Source of the DNA: Larix sibirica
Taxonomy: Eukaryota > Streptophyta > Pinopsida > Pinales > Pinaceae
Direction of reading: 5' to 3'
Assembly: GCA_004151065.3 (NCBI GenBank)
Contig: NWUY0300042101.1
Coordinates: 11,166 to 24,302 of the forward strand
Length of the DNA: 13,137 nt
Every line of letters begins with the position of its first letter. The stretch's first letter is position 1. Both the position numbers and the translations under genes were made by a program. Under the pieces are notes generated by a model that had not been told where the DNA came from, ran no database searches, and saw only the letters and a program-made list of their open reading frames with translations. Shown piece by piece: positions 1-8,580 of the stretch.

Positions 1-480
1 CTTGCTTGAGCGAAATTGTGATGATACAAATGAGGAATTCGACCCCCTTATTTATACACATGCCTGGATGAATTTTTCACTATAGGGCCAACTTCACTAG
101 GGAATGTTTGCCCATTGTTTGGGGCAGATTGCCCATTGTTTAGGGCAGTATACCCACTAACTTCTGTTTATCCAACTTGTCTATTTTGACTTATTCTTTT
201 AAGGCTTTTATATAATCAATTACATTATGACTATCTTCTGAAAGAATACAATAAAAATACAATAAGAATATCTTCCGAAGTTACATTCTTCAACATACTT
301 TGAGTTGGTTCTTATAAGTATTAATGTTGGGAGATGTGAAGGCAACATGAATAAAAAAGATAAAAAAACCGAATGGGACTCATGAAGAGAAATTGGGGAG
401 CAAATAGGAAAATCAATTCATATCTAGTTATAGTTTGTCATAGAATGACCATAAGGAGTGGAATAATTTTGAGAATGTAC
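1..480. other. AT-rich non-coding DNA, no gene seen
   Basis: No reading frame with recognisable protein character was seen on either strand. The only structure noticed is a short tandem duplication near 110-151, listed separately. The stretch is probably intergenic or very old transposon sequence. Confidence 0.5.
110..151. repeat. Two tandem copies of a 21-bp unit
   Basis: The unit GCCCATTGTTTGGGGCAG plus three bases is immediately followed by GCCCATTGTTTAGGGCAG plus three bases, a period of 21 bp with one clear difference in the core. A related GGGCCA..GGGAATGTTTG stretch precedes it. This is a local duplication; no function is implied. Confidence 0.7.
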
Positions 481-492
481 AATGACAATGGC

Positions 493-676
493 AATGACAT
501 TATAGAGAAATGACATTCATTTTTTGGAAAATATATTTTTTTTGTTTAAAGTTACTATTCTAATTTTTTTAAGATGCGGTACTTTGATGATGACAATGTA
601 CAATAATGTTATAGAGAAATGACATTTATTTTTCGTAAAACATATTTTTTTGTTTAAATTTACTACAATTTTTTTT
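493..676. repeat. Imperfect direct duplication, period about 110 bp
   Basis: Copy 1 lies at about 493-570 and copy 2 at about 604-676. Both contain TTATAGAGAAATGACATT, then a T-rich stretch, then TTTTTTTGTTTAAA and TTACTA, and both end in a T-run. The copies differ by point changes and small indels, so the duplication is not recent. It could be two fragments of one repeat family or a tandem duplication. No gene lies in 480-800. Confidence 0.6.
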
Positions 677-802
677 AGAGGTGGGAATTTCGCTGCTCGC
701 GGCCCTTGTTTTAATTTACAATTTATATTCTTTTTATATTTATAAAATAGGATTTAAGTAATACGTATATCTTTATACTCCGGATGGGGTGCTAGGGAGG
801 AT

Positions 803-2227
803 TGAGGTGGTGGGAGGACACCCTATGCATTCCAACCGTGTGGCAGAGGGCCCTCTACACATCGCCCCCCTCGCATGGCATTAAACTTCGATAGCATGGG
901 AGGGTTGGAGCGATAACTGCTCCTCGATAGAATTTCATCTACACGTGTGGAGAGAGCGATGTAGGATCGGTGGAATGATTTGATCAACAAATTGAAGGAC
1001 ATCCTCTGTTGAGGTGATAATTGCAGGGAGAGCGAGAGGAAGCCTGATGAAATCATGGCAGAGAAAGGGGATGAGCCGAAGGAAAACTCAAAGCATTCCC
1101 AACATTACCAGTTTCTTGCAGACTTGTTGTTGTTGGATAGAGGGTCTCCATGTTGGATCTGGAAGCCCCTTGTTAGGAAGTGGCTCTCCATTTTAGAAAG
1201 CAAAAGTTGGATTATTTCTTTGCAGTTGAGAGCAGGGAAAATTTTAAGGATCCATAATTTTCTCAAAGTGTAGAAGTGTAGAAACCTTGGCGAATCTTAC
1301 TAATTCATAAATTTCCAACCATAAAATGTTGGGCGATATTTTTTCAAAAAGATTCAAATTTATCAATTTTTTATATAGTTTATGGACAATTTGGGTGATT
1401 TTTAGAGTTAAAAAGGAATTACTCCATGGAATTCAGGTGAATCAACTTAGAAAACAATGGAAATTGGCAAATCTTTTTTCTTGATAAAAGGGTCAAAAAT
1501 TATCCTAGGGGCTAATTTTTTTCCCTAAAATTTTCCCTAGTTGAGAGAGAGGCATGGATTAAATGAGACTTTCCTTGCTTGAGTGAAGTTTGGAAGTTGT
1601 GAAGGGGTCATTCATATATTTTTCGTAGGGGTCCTGGCGAAACAAGTGGAAGAGGCCATCCCTTTTGGTAGTTGGCACTAGAAATGACGATCCAATTCAA
1701 AGTTGGTCCAGGATTGGTGTCAAGGGATTCTTCCAGCATGCTATGTGATATCCTCCCTCTCAACATGGAAATACATGGAAGAGGAAGACAAGGATGTAGA
1801 GGTAACAATCGACAAGTCCCCACCAGAGCACAATAGGAGGTAGAGGAAGCGGAAGTGGCATACTACCAAGAGATCCCTGGATATTACAACGCAGATTTCC
1901 CGAGCTGAACCATAGGTGAAGGAGGAACAAAGGTTTGTCAATCCAGATCATATTGAAGAGGAAATTTATCCCCAAGTATGGAGCACCTACAACACCAGGT
2001 GCAGGGATACCAAGTACCAAAGGACTCTATCCCTGCACTAGGAAAATAAGGCCCTTCTTGGTAAAATCCTATTGGATACCAAGGAGGAGCGCAATGATCT
2101 CCTGCTTTAGAAGGATGAGCTAAATCACAAGGTTGACTTCCTCATAAAGCCATACTGGAAGAGACTAGGTTGTTGCTCGTCAAGCTCCAGCTCCACAAGT
2201 GCCCATAGTTTTAGTTTCAAATGATGA
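803..2227 (+). pseudogene. Long decayed reading frame, protein not recognised (pseudogene A)
   Basis: A coding-like reading can be followed on the plus strand for about 1.4 kb. From 803 to 1273 it is in one frame and includes MAEKGDEPKENSKHS at 1055 and then hydrophobic and Trp-rich text (CWIWKPLV, KILRIHNFL). After an 8-bp tandem duplication at 1268-1283 it continues in the next frame to about 1512 (KPWRILLIHKFP, NNGNWQIFFLDKR). From about 1583 it returns to the first frame and ends at a double TGA at 2222-2227. The C-terminal part is Lys/Glu/Leu-rich and coiled-coil-like (ENKALLGKILLDTKEERNDL), with a Ser-rich end. Internal stops lie at 803, 914, 962, 1010, 1396, 1438, 1679, 1685, 1841, 1913, 2039 and 2108. 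In the last section all but one are TAG, as expected from CAG codons. I do not recognise the family. A gag-like or LINE ORF1-like transposon protein is possible but unproven. Confidence 0.55.
1268..1283 (+). repeat. 8-bp tandem duplication causing a frameshift
   Basis: GTGTAGAA occurs twice head to tail. Removing one copy would join the upstream reading (ending ..RIHNFLK V) to the downstream reading (KPWRILL..) without any other change. This is good evidence that both parts once formed one frame and that the duplication is a secondary lesion. Confidence 0.75.
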
Positions 2228-2892
2228 TCCTTGCTAGAGAGGTCTTATTTTTATTCAAAACTCTTTAGCAATCCTAGTTATGGTCTACAATATGTTATTT
2301 TTCCTATTATGCTAGACAATCCTGATCAAACTGTTGGCACGAATTCTTACAAGCTTCAGTTTTATAAATGGTTTGGTTTCCAACTGGGCAAGCCCATTTT
2401 GAACATGTTGTATTTTGTTGTTTGTTAATATAATTTATGAGCCTTACACACAAAAAATATGTATGCCATTATAAAATATTAAATTGTAACAGGGTAGTAT
2501 TTGGTTTCATATATGGATTTAATATTATATGTTATTAGAAAGTATATGACTTCACTAGAGGTAGTCTTCCTATGCCCACAAGGGCACTCTTTTTTTTTGG
2601 ATACATCTAAAACCATCTTTTGATTATATAATAAGAACTAAAAAGAGCTAGTCTTCCTCTGATGAAAGGAAACAAGTTACGAGCAAGATCATGAGGCATG
2701 TCTCCTCACCCACTAGTGGGTTATTTCAAGTGGTGTGGTTCTCTTTAAATAAGGACGATCAGTCATTTGTCCTCACTACCATTTGATAACTAAATTATGA
2801 TTTGTTTTAACATCTTTTAAAAAAACTCATAATAACCAAAAACATATATCCAAAACAAACTTACTGCTTTATGTAATTTTAAATTACATAAT
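2228..2892. other. AT-rich stretch, no convincing gene
   Basis: A 65-codon open frame at 2231-2428 (+) follows pseudogene A directly. It could be its 3' continuation or untranslated tail, but nothing in it is recognisable. A perfect 14-bp palindrome, ACCCACTAGTGGGT, lies at 2708-2721. The rest is AT-rich and featureless. Confidence 0.4.
2884..2892 (+). repeat. Left target-site duplication of the SINE
   Basis: TTACATAAT lies immediately left of the SINE head and matches TAACATAAT immediately after the A-tail at 8 of 9 positions. The position at both exact borders supports a target-site duplication, although short matches are easy to find in AT-rich DNA. Confidence 0.6.
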
Positions 2893-3109
2893 GTAACAAC
2901 CCCTTCATGTGTAGACCAATTGGCGATAGGGTGCATTGTTAAGGCACTCCTTGTGACGTCGCATGTTCAAACCTTGAATAATCCGTGTACCCATGTAGGG
3001 TTAGTGTGTGTGCACTTGGGGGTATAGTGGCAGCAGACATGAATCAACCCCGTGTCATGCAAGTATGAGCATTGCCCCAGTTGTCGATTCCTCCAAACTA
3101 AAAAAAAAA
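2893..3109 (+). mobile_element. tRNA-derived SINE retrotransposon
   Basis: A GC-richer block of 217 bp stands out from AT-rich flanks. It carries an A box, TGGCGATAGGG (2921-2931), and a B box, GTTCAAACC (2965-2973). Their starts are about 44 bp apart, the spacing found in real tRNA genes. A tRNA-unrelated body of about 120 bp follows, ending in a run of ten A (3100-3109). No TTTT pol III terminator occurs inside, as expected for a SINE transcribed through its tail. The element is bounded by a near-perfect 9-bp duplication. SINEs encode no protein and depend on LINE enzymes for copying. The family is not known to me. It is not a tRNA gene: the cloverleaf is not preserved and the sequence runs on into a body and A-tail. 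Confidence 0.85.
2921..2973 (+). promoter_or_regulatory. Internal RNA polymerase III promoter (A and B boxes)
   Basis: The A box TGGCGATAGGG fits the TRGYNNARNNG consensus. The B box region ATGTTCAAACCTT fits GGTTCRANNCC except at its first bases. The spacing matches a tRNA-type promoter. Whether it is still active cannot be judged from sequence. Confidence 0.75.
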
Positions 3110-3118
3110 TAACATAAT
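3110..3118 (+). repeat. Right target-site duplication of the SINE
   Basis: TAACATAAT directly follows the A-tail and pairs with TTACATAAT at 2884-2892, with one mismatch. Confidence 0.6.
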
Positions 3119-3476
3119 ATATGGCATAAGTTGTGAAATATATACTAAATTATAAACACAAAGTGTATGAAAAAATCCACCTTCCACTTATGATGAAATC
3201 CAAACGAGTACAATGACACTAAATTGTGATTATAACTAGGTATGGCACATGTGATAATATACAAAATGCAATGTTTTTATATGATACTTAAAAAGGGTAA
3301 TTTTAACTCAATTAACATATAAATGTAAATTCAATAATTTCAATATATATTTATATGTAGTTAAATATGATTTAATAAATTTATAATAATATGGTTTTTT
3401 TCTGCCATACTATGGTAGCAACATCATGATTGGAAAAATTATTTTAAAATATGCCCAAGAGCTACAAGGTTGATGA
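3119..3476. other. AT-rich non-coding stretch
   Basis: Long runs of A and T with stops in all frames. No gene, RNA or repeat structure was recognised. Confidence 0.5.
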
Positions 3477-4540
3477 CCCTTCTATTTTTTTGGAAACTTT
3501 GAGCATGATAGGAAGCAAAAGGCCATTAAGAAACAAACTCATAAGCATGAGAAAATGGATGGCAGTCAAACAACAATTGTAACCACATAAACCATTATTG
3601 TAGAATTACTCCTCTCACGGGACTAGCTACATTGGCCATCGCCAGTATTGCTACAACTCAAGCATCAAGAGGATCAATTTTTCAAGTTGATGGAAGAAAA
3701 TAAAAGACTGGAAGAGCACATTATCATAATACAAAATTAGGCAACATATTATAAGGTAGGGAAAGATAACTTGGCAGGATTTGTGGATTTTTGTGTACTT
3801 GAGGGAAGATCAGACGGTAGCTTTGATTCATGAATGTTATCATCATGTTAATGCATCTAAATACCTATTAGTTAGCATGATGATAGTTAAAAAAAAATTG
3901 GAGTAGTGAGTGGTAGATCTAGATCATAAGAAGCTATAATTGAACAATATTATGAAGTGACAAGATAATTATAAGAGTATTCCAACTAATATATGACCAC
4001 CCAACCATAGTGAAATAAATCTAATAGTTTCTAGCATTACACATGTAGATTTCATTCTTCATGGTACATTAGAAGACTTCGATGCATTCTCACAAGACAA
4101 ATGGATATCTGGGAGAAGCCCTGGCAATGGAAAATCCACATCAAATATTGATGTTATAGAACAAGAATGGTCATTTGCTTCAAACGACCTCATGGAATTA
4201 ATGCAACTGCATAAAGGAGAAGAAGTGAGATGTTTCACGACTTACAAATACCTCTCACTAGGAGTTGGCTACCTTTGTGGAAGAACCAAACATAGCTAGG
4301 GTGTTCTAAATTGAATATGCATGGTGAATTGGTCTTGTCTATGAATGACCATATAAGAGACAAGTTTGAATTTATAAAGTCAACCAATTCTAATGTAATA
4401 TTTAATAGTTAATTCTTTTGAATTACAATAGGCATATGAAAGGGCTAATAGGTATATGGATAGTCAAGAAGATGAAAAGTCATATTCAGTAACTCAACCT
4501 ATCCTTATTTATATATGTTTTGAATACTTTGTATAGGTAT
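3477..4540 (+). pseudogene. Decayed coding region, protein not recognised (pseudogene B)
   Basis: Three linked readings on the plus strand look protein-like. (1) 3477-3833 is interrupted by TAA 3588, TAG 3624 and TAG 3738. It is Lys/Gln/Glu-rich and coiled-coil-like (LQLKHQEDQFFKLMEENKRL). (2) 3997-4296 has 100 stop-free codons without a starting Met, including DFILHGTLEDFDAFSQDKW and EEVRCFTTYKYLSLGVGYLC. (3) After a frameshift near 4297, 4300-4407 reads LGCSKLNMHGELVLSMNDH and IRDKFEFIKSTNSN. The original frame then resumes, with AYERANRYMDSQEDEKSYS at 4432-4488. Stops at 3994 (TGA), 4297 and 4429 (TAG) again fit Arg or Gln codons. The amino-acid composition is ordinary for a soluble protein. 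I cannot assign a family. It could be a transposon protein or a host-gene pseudogene. No poly(A) tail or intron pattern was seen that would decide between these. Confidence 0.5.
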
Positions 4541-5222
4541 TGTTTTTGGATTTGTAAGATTTATCCATATGTTAATAAAGAGGCCACTATTAGCGAATTT
4601 TGTATGCTCTTGTAGATCGAGGCTTGGTTGTGGCCTATTCCTACCTCTCATAATTATCTTGTTGTTTGTGGGTTTGTAATTTGTATCAATTAGATTATTC
4701 TCTTGTTTCTCAATTTATTGTTCGCTTCTTTTTCCCCACTAACACCTGACCTGACTTGAAGTGTGGAGACTTCAACTATCTTGTAGACTATTCTTAGGTG
4801 TTCACTGACTTTATTTATTGATTTGCATTTAGCAGTATCCTATTCTCACTTATGTTGTGTGAGTAACCAATTTTGTTTCAATTTATTTGTTCTATGAAAA
4901 ACAAATTTATTAATATTCAAACCCTTTTAGCCTCATGAGGAGAATGATGAGGTTTGGTGCACGTTCATTTATGATGGTAGTGGTGGAATTTTTCTTCTAT
5001 CATTAATTATATTACTACTTTTAGTTATCATTCTAGCTAAGATTAGTTAGGTTCAATTCAAACTACACTGTTGCATTTCTTTCACACCCATATATTACAC
5101 TAGTTGGGCTATAATTAGAGGGTTCGGTTTTTTCAATGGAGGAAGGTCTAACTAGGCCTTCTCGTTGAGTGAACATGTGATCTTCAGAGAAGAACATTTC
5201 CTTTTGTAGATCTATCTTTTTT
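4541..5222. other. Non-coding stretch, no gene seen
   Basis: AT-rich and T-rich with no recognisable reading frame. A small hairpin can form at 5142-5161 (GAAGGTCTA, two-base loop, TAGGCCTTC; one G-T pair). It resembles nothing specific and is not followed by a diagnostic sequence. Confidence 0.45.
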
Positions 5223-5314
5223 AAAATAACATGAGGAAGTCACTCTCTCTCTCCCTTCCTTAATAACAATAAAATAACAGGAGGAAGTCACTCTCTCTCC
5301 CTTCCTTAATAACA

Positions 5315-5346
<32 letters not shown>

Positions 5347-5519
5347 CTTAATAGCAATAAAATAACATGAGAAGTCACTCTCTCTCTCCCTTCCTTAATA
5401 AAAATAAAATAACATGAGGAAGTCACTCTCTCTCCCTTCCTTAATAACAATAAAATAACATGAGGAAGTCACTCTCTCTCTCCCTTCCTTAATACCAATA
5501 AAATAACATGAGGAAGTCA
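5223..5519. repeat. Minisatellite, 46-48 bp unit, about six copies
   Basis: Units begin AAAATAACATGAGGAAGTCA, continue through a short CT run and CCCTTCCTTAATAACAAT, then repeat. Full units lie at 5223-5270 (48 bp), 5271-5316 (46), 5359-5405 (47), 5406-5451 (46) and 5452-5499 (48). A partial last unit lies at 5500-5519. Between 5317 and 5358 one unit has lost its first half and gained an expanded CT tract. The units are nearly identical, so the array is much younger than the pseudogenes around it. Read on the minus strand it gives a long Arg/Glu-rich frame, which is a by-product of the repeat. Confidence 0.9.
5319..5346. repeat. (TC)14 microsatellite inside the minisatellite
   Basis: Twenty-eight bases of uninterrupted TC dinucleotides replace the short CT run found in the other units. 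The tract probably expanded by replication slippage and is likely to vary in length between individuals. Confidence 0.95.
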
Positions 5520-6300
5520 AGTATAAAGTTGCATCCCTTTCCACAGCTTTGGAAAGCATGAAAAAAAACTATTTTCTTTCTTCTTTATAAGATTTCTAAA
5601 ACTTGCATTCATTTTTAGAGTGGCCCTTTTGATTTCACTTCTAAATATATATTTCCTTATTTCTTCTTCTACTACAATAATTTTGTCTTGAGTTATATAT
5701 AATGCTCCCATTTGATAATTCATCTCTCCACTCTCTAGAACAACCTCTTCAGAACAAGACTTCAACTGCATGGGTAAATTTAACATTCCTTCCCCATATC
5801 TCTTCTTATATGAATTATGTCACAATACCATCAAACTTGAGTTGAGTATCCTTTGTTGCACCACTTATAACTACCGAAAGATTCTCCAATAACTTCAGGA
5901 GATTATTCAACAAGATCATGCATCTCTCATCATCACCCACTTTTATTCCATTCAAGTTTACTGACATGTGATTTTAAATTATTGAGGTGCTCATCCATAT
6001 TATCCCCTTCCCTCATCTCAAGGTTGTAAAAATTCCTTGTCAAAAATATCTTATTCACCGAGGAATTTTCCTCATATAAAAAGTGCAATTTATTCCACAA
6101 GGCTTTTGTTAAATCTACATCCTAAACATTCATGAGAACAAAATAAGAAAGGGACAATTTTTTATCAACCTAGCTTTCTTGTCCATTTTATTCCAATGAC
6201 TTTTATGGATATTTTGTGGCTTACTACTATAGAAAATAACAAAAATATACCTCTCGTTAAGAATTAGCTCCATATTAATATTCCATAGTTAAAATCCCAT
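5517..6300 (-). pseudogene. Ty1/copia retrotransposon gag remnant
   Basis: Reading the minus strand from 6300 downwards gives the copia-type gag (UBN2-like capsid) in order. The parts are LWNINMELILNERY (about 6290-6245), WNKMDKKAR (about 6195-6170), ALWNKLHFLYEENSSVNKIF (about 6110-6050), NFYNLEMREGDNMDEHLNNL (about 6040-5980), KVGDDERCMILLNNLLKLLE (about 5945-5890) and ISGATKDTQLKFDGIVT (about 5875-5825). Gag packages the element's RNA into virus-like particles. The frame is broken near 6290 (TAA), near 6120-6140, near 5945 and around 5800. A 90-codon open piece, 5517-5786, is the last part. It keeps the SEEV and ALYITQDK-like text seen after the capsid in this superfamily, but the CCHC zinc knuckle that should follow is not recognisable. 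Protease, integrase and reverse transcriptase are absent because the sequence ends at the minisatellite. Confidence 0.85.
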
Positions 6301-7206
6301 GGAAAGAGAACTCACTGGTTGATCTCTTACATGTCTTATCTTCTACACCAACAAAAAAATATCAACTACACTCCTAAACTAGAAATCTCCCCAACTACCA
6401 AATGAACTAAGGTTTCATTTCAAAACTCTATTTAGCCACAAATATCCAATTGATAAATTTATTATGCCTCACACAACTCTTTATCTTCCATATTCCAAGT
6501 GAAGTGATGTCAAATGGAAAAAAACACTTTTCAAAACCTAGGACTCCTTGCCATACAACAAAACATAACACAAGGCAAATCCCACAATGGATTTGACCAC
6601 ACGTTAACATTGAGTGCTAAAACAAAGGATACTATAACAACAAGAGAAAATATTCCCACAATAAAATAATAATAACCAAACATTAACTAGATAAATTACA
6701 ACATGAGATAAAATATATAACAGAGCATTCACGGTTATACATCAGATATGACCATAATACACTTTATATTGCACGATACATAATTGTTACAATGTATTAC
6801 ATACCAATATCAATCCTTCCAAGAGTTGAAAGACTAGATATAGTGAATGGGATTTCACATCTCTCACACACACTCTTCCTAAAACCATATAATGAAATAT
6901 ATAGACAGTTTTCATTGCACAAATTATGAGCTATAATTTGGTGTTCCCAAAACGATGTACCACTTAGTTGAAAAAGTGATTGGAAATTTTTCAATATTCC
7001 AAAGGTTGCAAAGAAGGGTTGCAACACAAGCAACATTATATGGTTCTTTATATTACTATATGTTGAGTGAATAAACTCCATTTCATATTTAATGCATATT
7101 TCTTGGTAAAGCGAAGAAATTTGAACATGCTATAATGTATTGTGAGAAGTTACAAATATATTAATCATTTAGTTAATTTGGATAGAGATAAACTTATGTT
7201 GGTTTG
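6301..7206. other. Probable leader or old LTR zone of the copia remnant; no gene
   Basis: This lies upstream of the minus-strand gag, where a copia leader, primer-binding site and 5' LTR would be expected. On the minus strand TATAGTATCCTTTG (near 6640-6625) weakly resembles the TGGTATCAGAGC primer site, too poorly to call. Open frames at 6428-6610 and 6797-7081 on the minus strand have no recognisable content. No LTR border was found. Confidence 0.35.
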
Positions 7207-7555
7207 TGTTAGGGTCCCACCCTAACGACCCTAGTTAATGGAATAGGTTGTTTTTTAAATCATTGTGGAAATCTTTATTAAGAATGCCCCATGGGGTAGT
7301 AGAGTGTGAAATCAATAAATGTAAGTAGCCTCATTTAAGAAGGTCCACTAGTTAGTGGTTGAGGCCTCATTAATGGAGGTCCAATAGGTGGTTAAAGTTT
7401 TGGTCAATTAGAAACCATATATACTACCATAGGTCATGCAATACATTATGAAGTGAATATGATTACATTTGGAGCTCTACTCATGTTGGAGGTTGCTCCC
7501 TTAAATAGGCAAGTGAACATTGCATCCAATTCTAAATATCAATACAGGTTTACTT
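7207..7555 (+). mobile_element. Possible solo LTR (low confidence)
   Basis: The stretch starts TGTTAGGGTCCCACCCTAA, with a perfect 7-bp stem TTAGGGT/ACCCTAA (7209-7225). It is richer in G and C than its flanks and contains TATA-like ATATATACTA near 7427. It ends in a region with LTR-like text (GGAGCTC, TGGAGGTTGCTCCC, CAATACAGGTTTACTT). No target-site duplication or matching second LTR was found, so the right border is a guess. It could instead be any old repeat fragment. Confidence 0.3.
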
Positions 7556-7556
7556 A

Positions 7557-7908
7557 ATGTTGTTTTGCAATTATGGTTATATGTATTTTCTTTTTGAAGA
7601 TATATTATTTCATTCTACCTTATATGTTTATTTTATTTCCATTTCTATATTCCATTTATTTACTCTAAATATTATAATTCATCCAATAAGGAATGCCATA
7701 ATTGGCGTTCAAGCACTTTCATTTTCCAACACATGCTACAAATTTAGAATATTTTTTAGGCTAGATATGTATTCTAGTGTCTATAAATAACACAGAGTTG
7801 TTGTTTGGTGGGTAAACTTGTAATTGGGGAAGACTACAAAAAACATACAAGATGCAGCACCTAGTTGGACACCCTCATAGCCTTTGTTGTTACCCCTTTG
7901 AGTACCAC
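7557..7908. other. No convincing gene
   Basis: A 77-codon frame at 7557-7790 (+) is Phe/Ile/Tyr-rich, as expected from translating AT-rich DNA, and has no recognisable motif. Nothing else was found. Confidence 0.45.
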
Positions 7909-8545
7909 TGCATCAGAAAACACTTGTATGCATATTTATTTTCCATGTTCCTCCACATATATTGGAATCCCCATAGGAGCACTTAAAACCATCCTTACAT
8001 AATTATGTTAGTCATCCTATTTCTATAGTACAATGAGAAAAAAAATCAAGGAGACCACTCTCGCATACCAGGGGATCGAGTAGGAAGGCTAAGGGTATGG
8101 TCTATCCTCCTTAGTTGGTGTCATGAGAGATTTGGATGAGTGCTATTATTGGAAACCCTCCAATATATCAGAAATCTATATCAATTGACACTCCTCTCTC
8201 CTTAGAAACCTAAAAATCCTAGCATGTTCCTGCAAACCCCATCTTTTACAACAAAAGAAATCAAAGTCCTACACAATTTGTAATATTAAAAATTTGGTAA
8301 TTTCATCGGTGCAATAGTACTCACAAGGGAATAATACTCCTCTCATATTAAAAGAAAAATTGAGTCTAGGGTATGACCTAGCCCAAAATAATCCTTGTAC
8401 AACATTGATTGTCATGGTGCCACTGCAATAAATATGTTTTTGTGTGGACCCAGTTGTACCATTGTTTGTGAACCCTCTCACCATATTCCTCTCAATAAAG
8501 TGATCATGTTGGGATATCTCTTGGATAATATATTTTTTGGATGCA
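7909..8545 (+). mobile_element. Candidate 5' LTR of the Ty3/gypsy element
   Basis: The block begins TGCATC (7909) and ends GATGCA (8545), a 6-bp inverted terminal pair of the TG...CA type. It contains a TATA-like TATTAAAA (8346-8353) and a polyadenylation-type AATAAA (8494-8499) in the right order. One base after its end comes a weak primer-binding-site match, and the gag ATG follows at 8581. No 3' LTR is present for comparison because the element is truncated, so this is an inference from position and small motifs only. Confidence 0.35.
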
Positions 8546-8546
8546 A

Positions 8547-8558
8547 TGGTACCATGAC
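8547..8558 (+). other. Weak primer-binding-site candidate
   Basis: TGGTACCATGAC matches the initiator-Met-tRNA primer site TGGTATCAGAGC at 8 of 12 positions. It lies one base after the possible LTR end and 22 bases before the gag ATG. The match is poor, as expected for a decayed element, or it may be chance. Confidence 0.3.
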
Positions 8559-8580
8559 AAACACCTGTAGCATGTTAGCC

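Noticed and set aside
1-1600. CTTGCTTGAG at the window start and again near 1575 as paired element ends
   Set aside because: The match is only about ten bases and the flanking sequences do not align.
2911-2985. A real tRNA gene at the SINE head
   Set aside because: The promoter boxes fit, but the stems do not pair well, and the sequence continues into a body with an A-tail and flanking duplication.
4395-4431. GTAATA...ACAATAG as a spliced intron joining two parts of pseudogene B
   Set aside because: It is only 37 bases, shorter than functional plant introns. Stops and a frameshift explain the break equally well.
5184-5450. 88-codon minus-strand frame rich in Arg and Glu
   Set aside because: It is the translation of the minisatellite and the TC tract; the repeated peptide follows the DNA repeat.
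6625-6640. Copia primer-binding site on the minus strand
   Set aside because: Only a few bases of TGGTATCAGAGC are matched and no LTR end adjoins it.
7557-7790. 77-codon plus-strand frame rich in Phe, Ile and Tyr
   Set aside because: The composition is what AT-rich DNA gives by chance. No motif or coding context supports it.
8269-8484. 71-codon minus-strand frame
   Set aside because: It overlaps the probable LTR of the gypsy element on the opposite strand and shows no family features.
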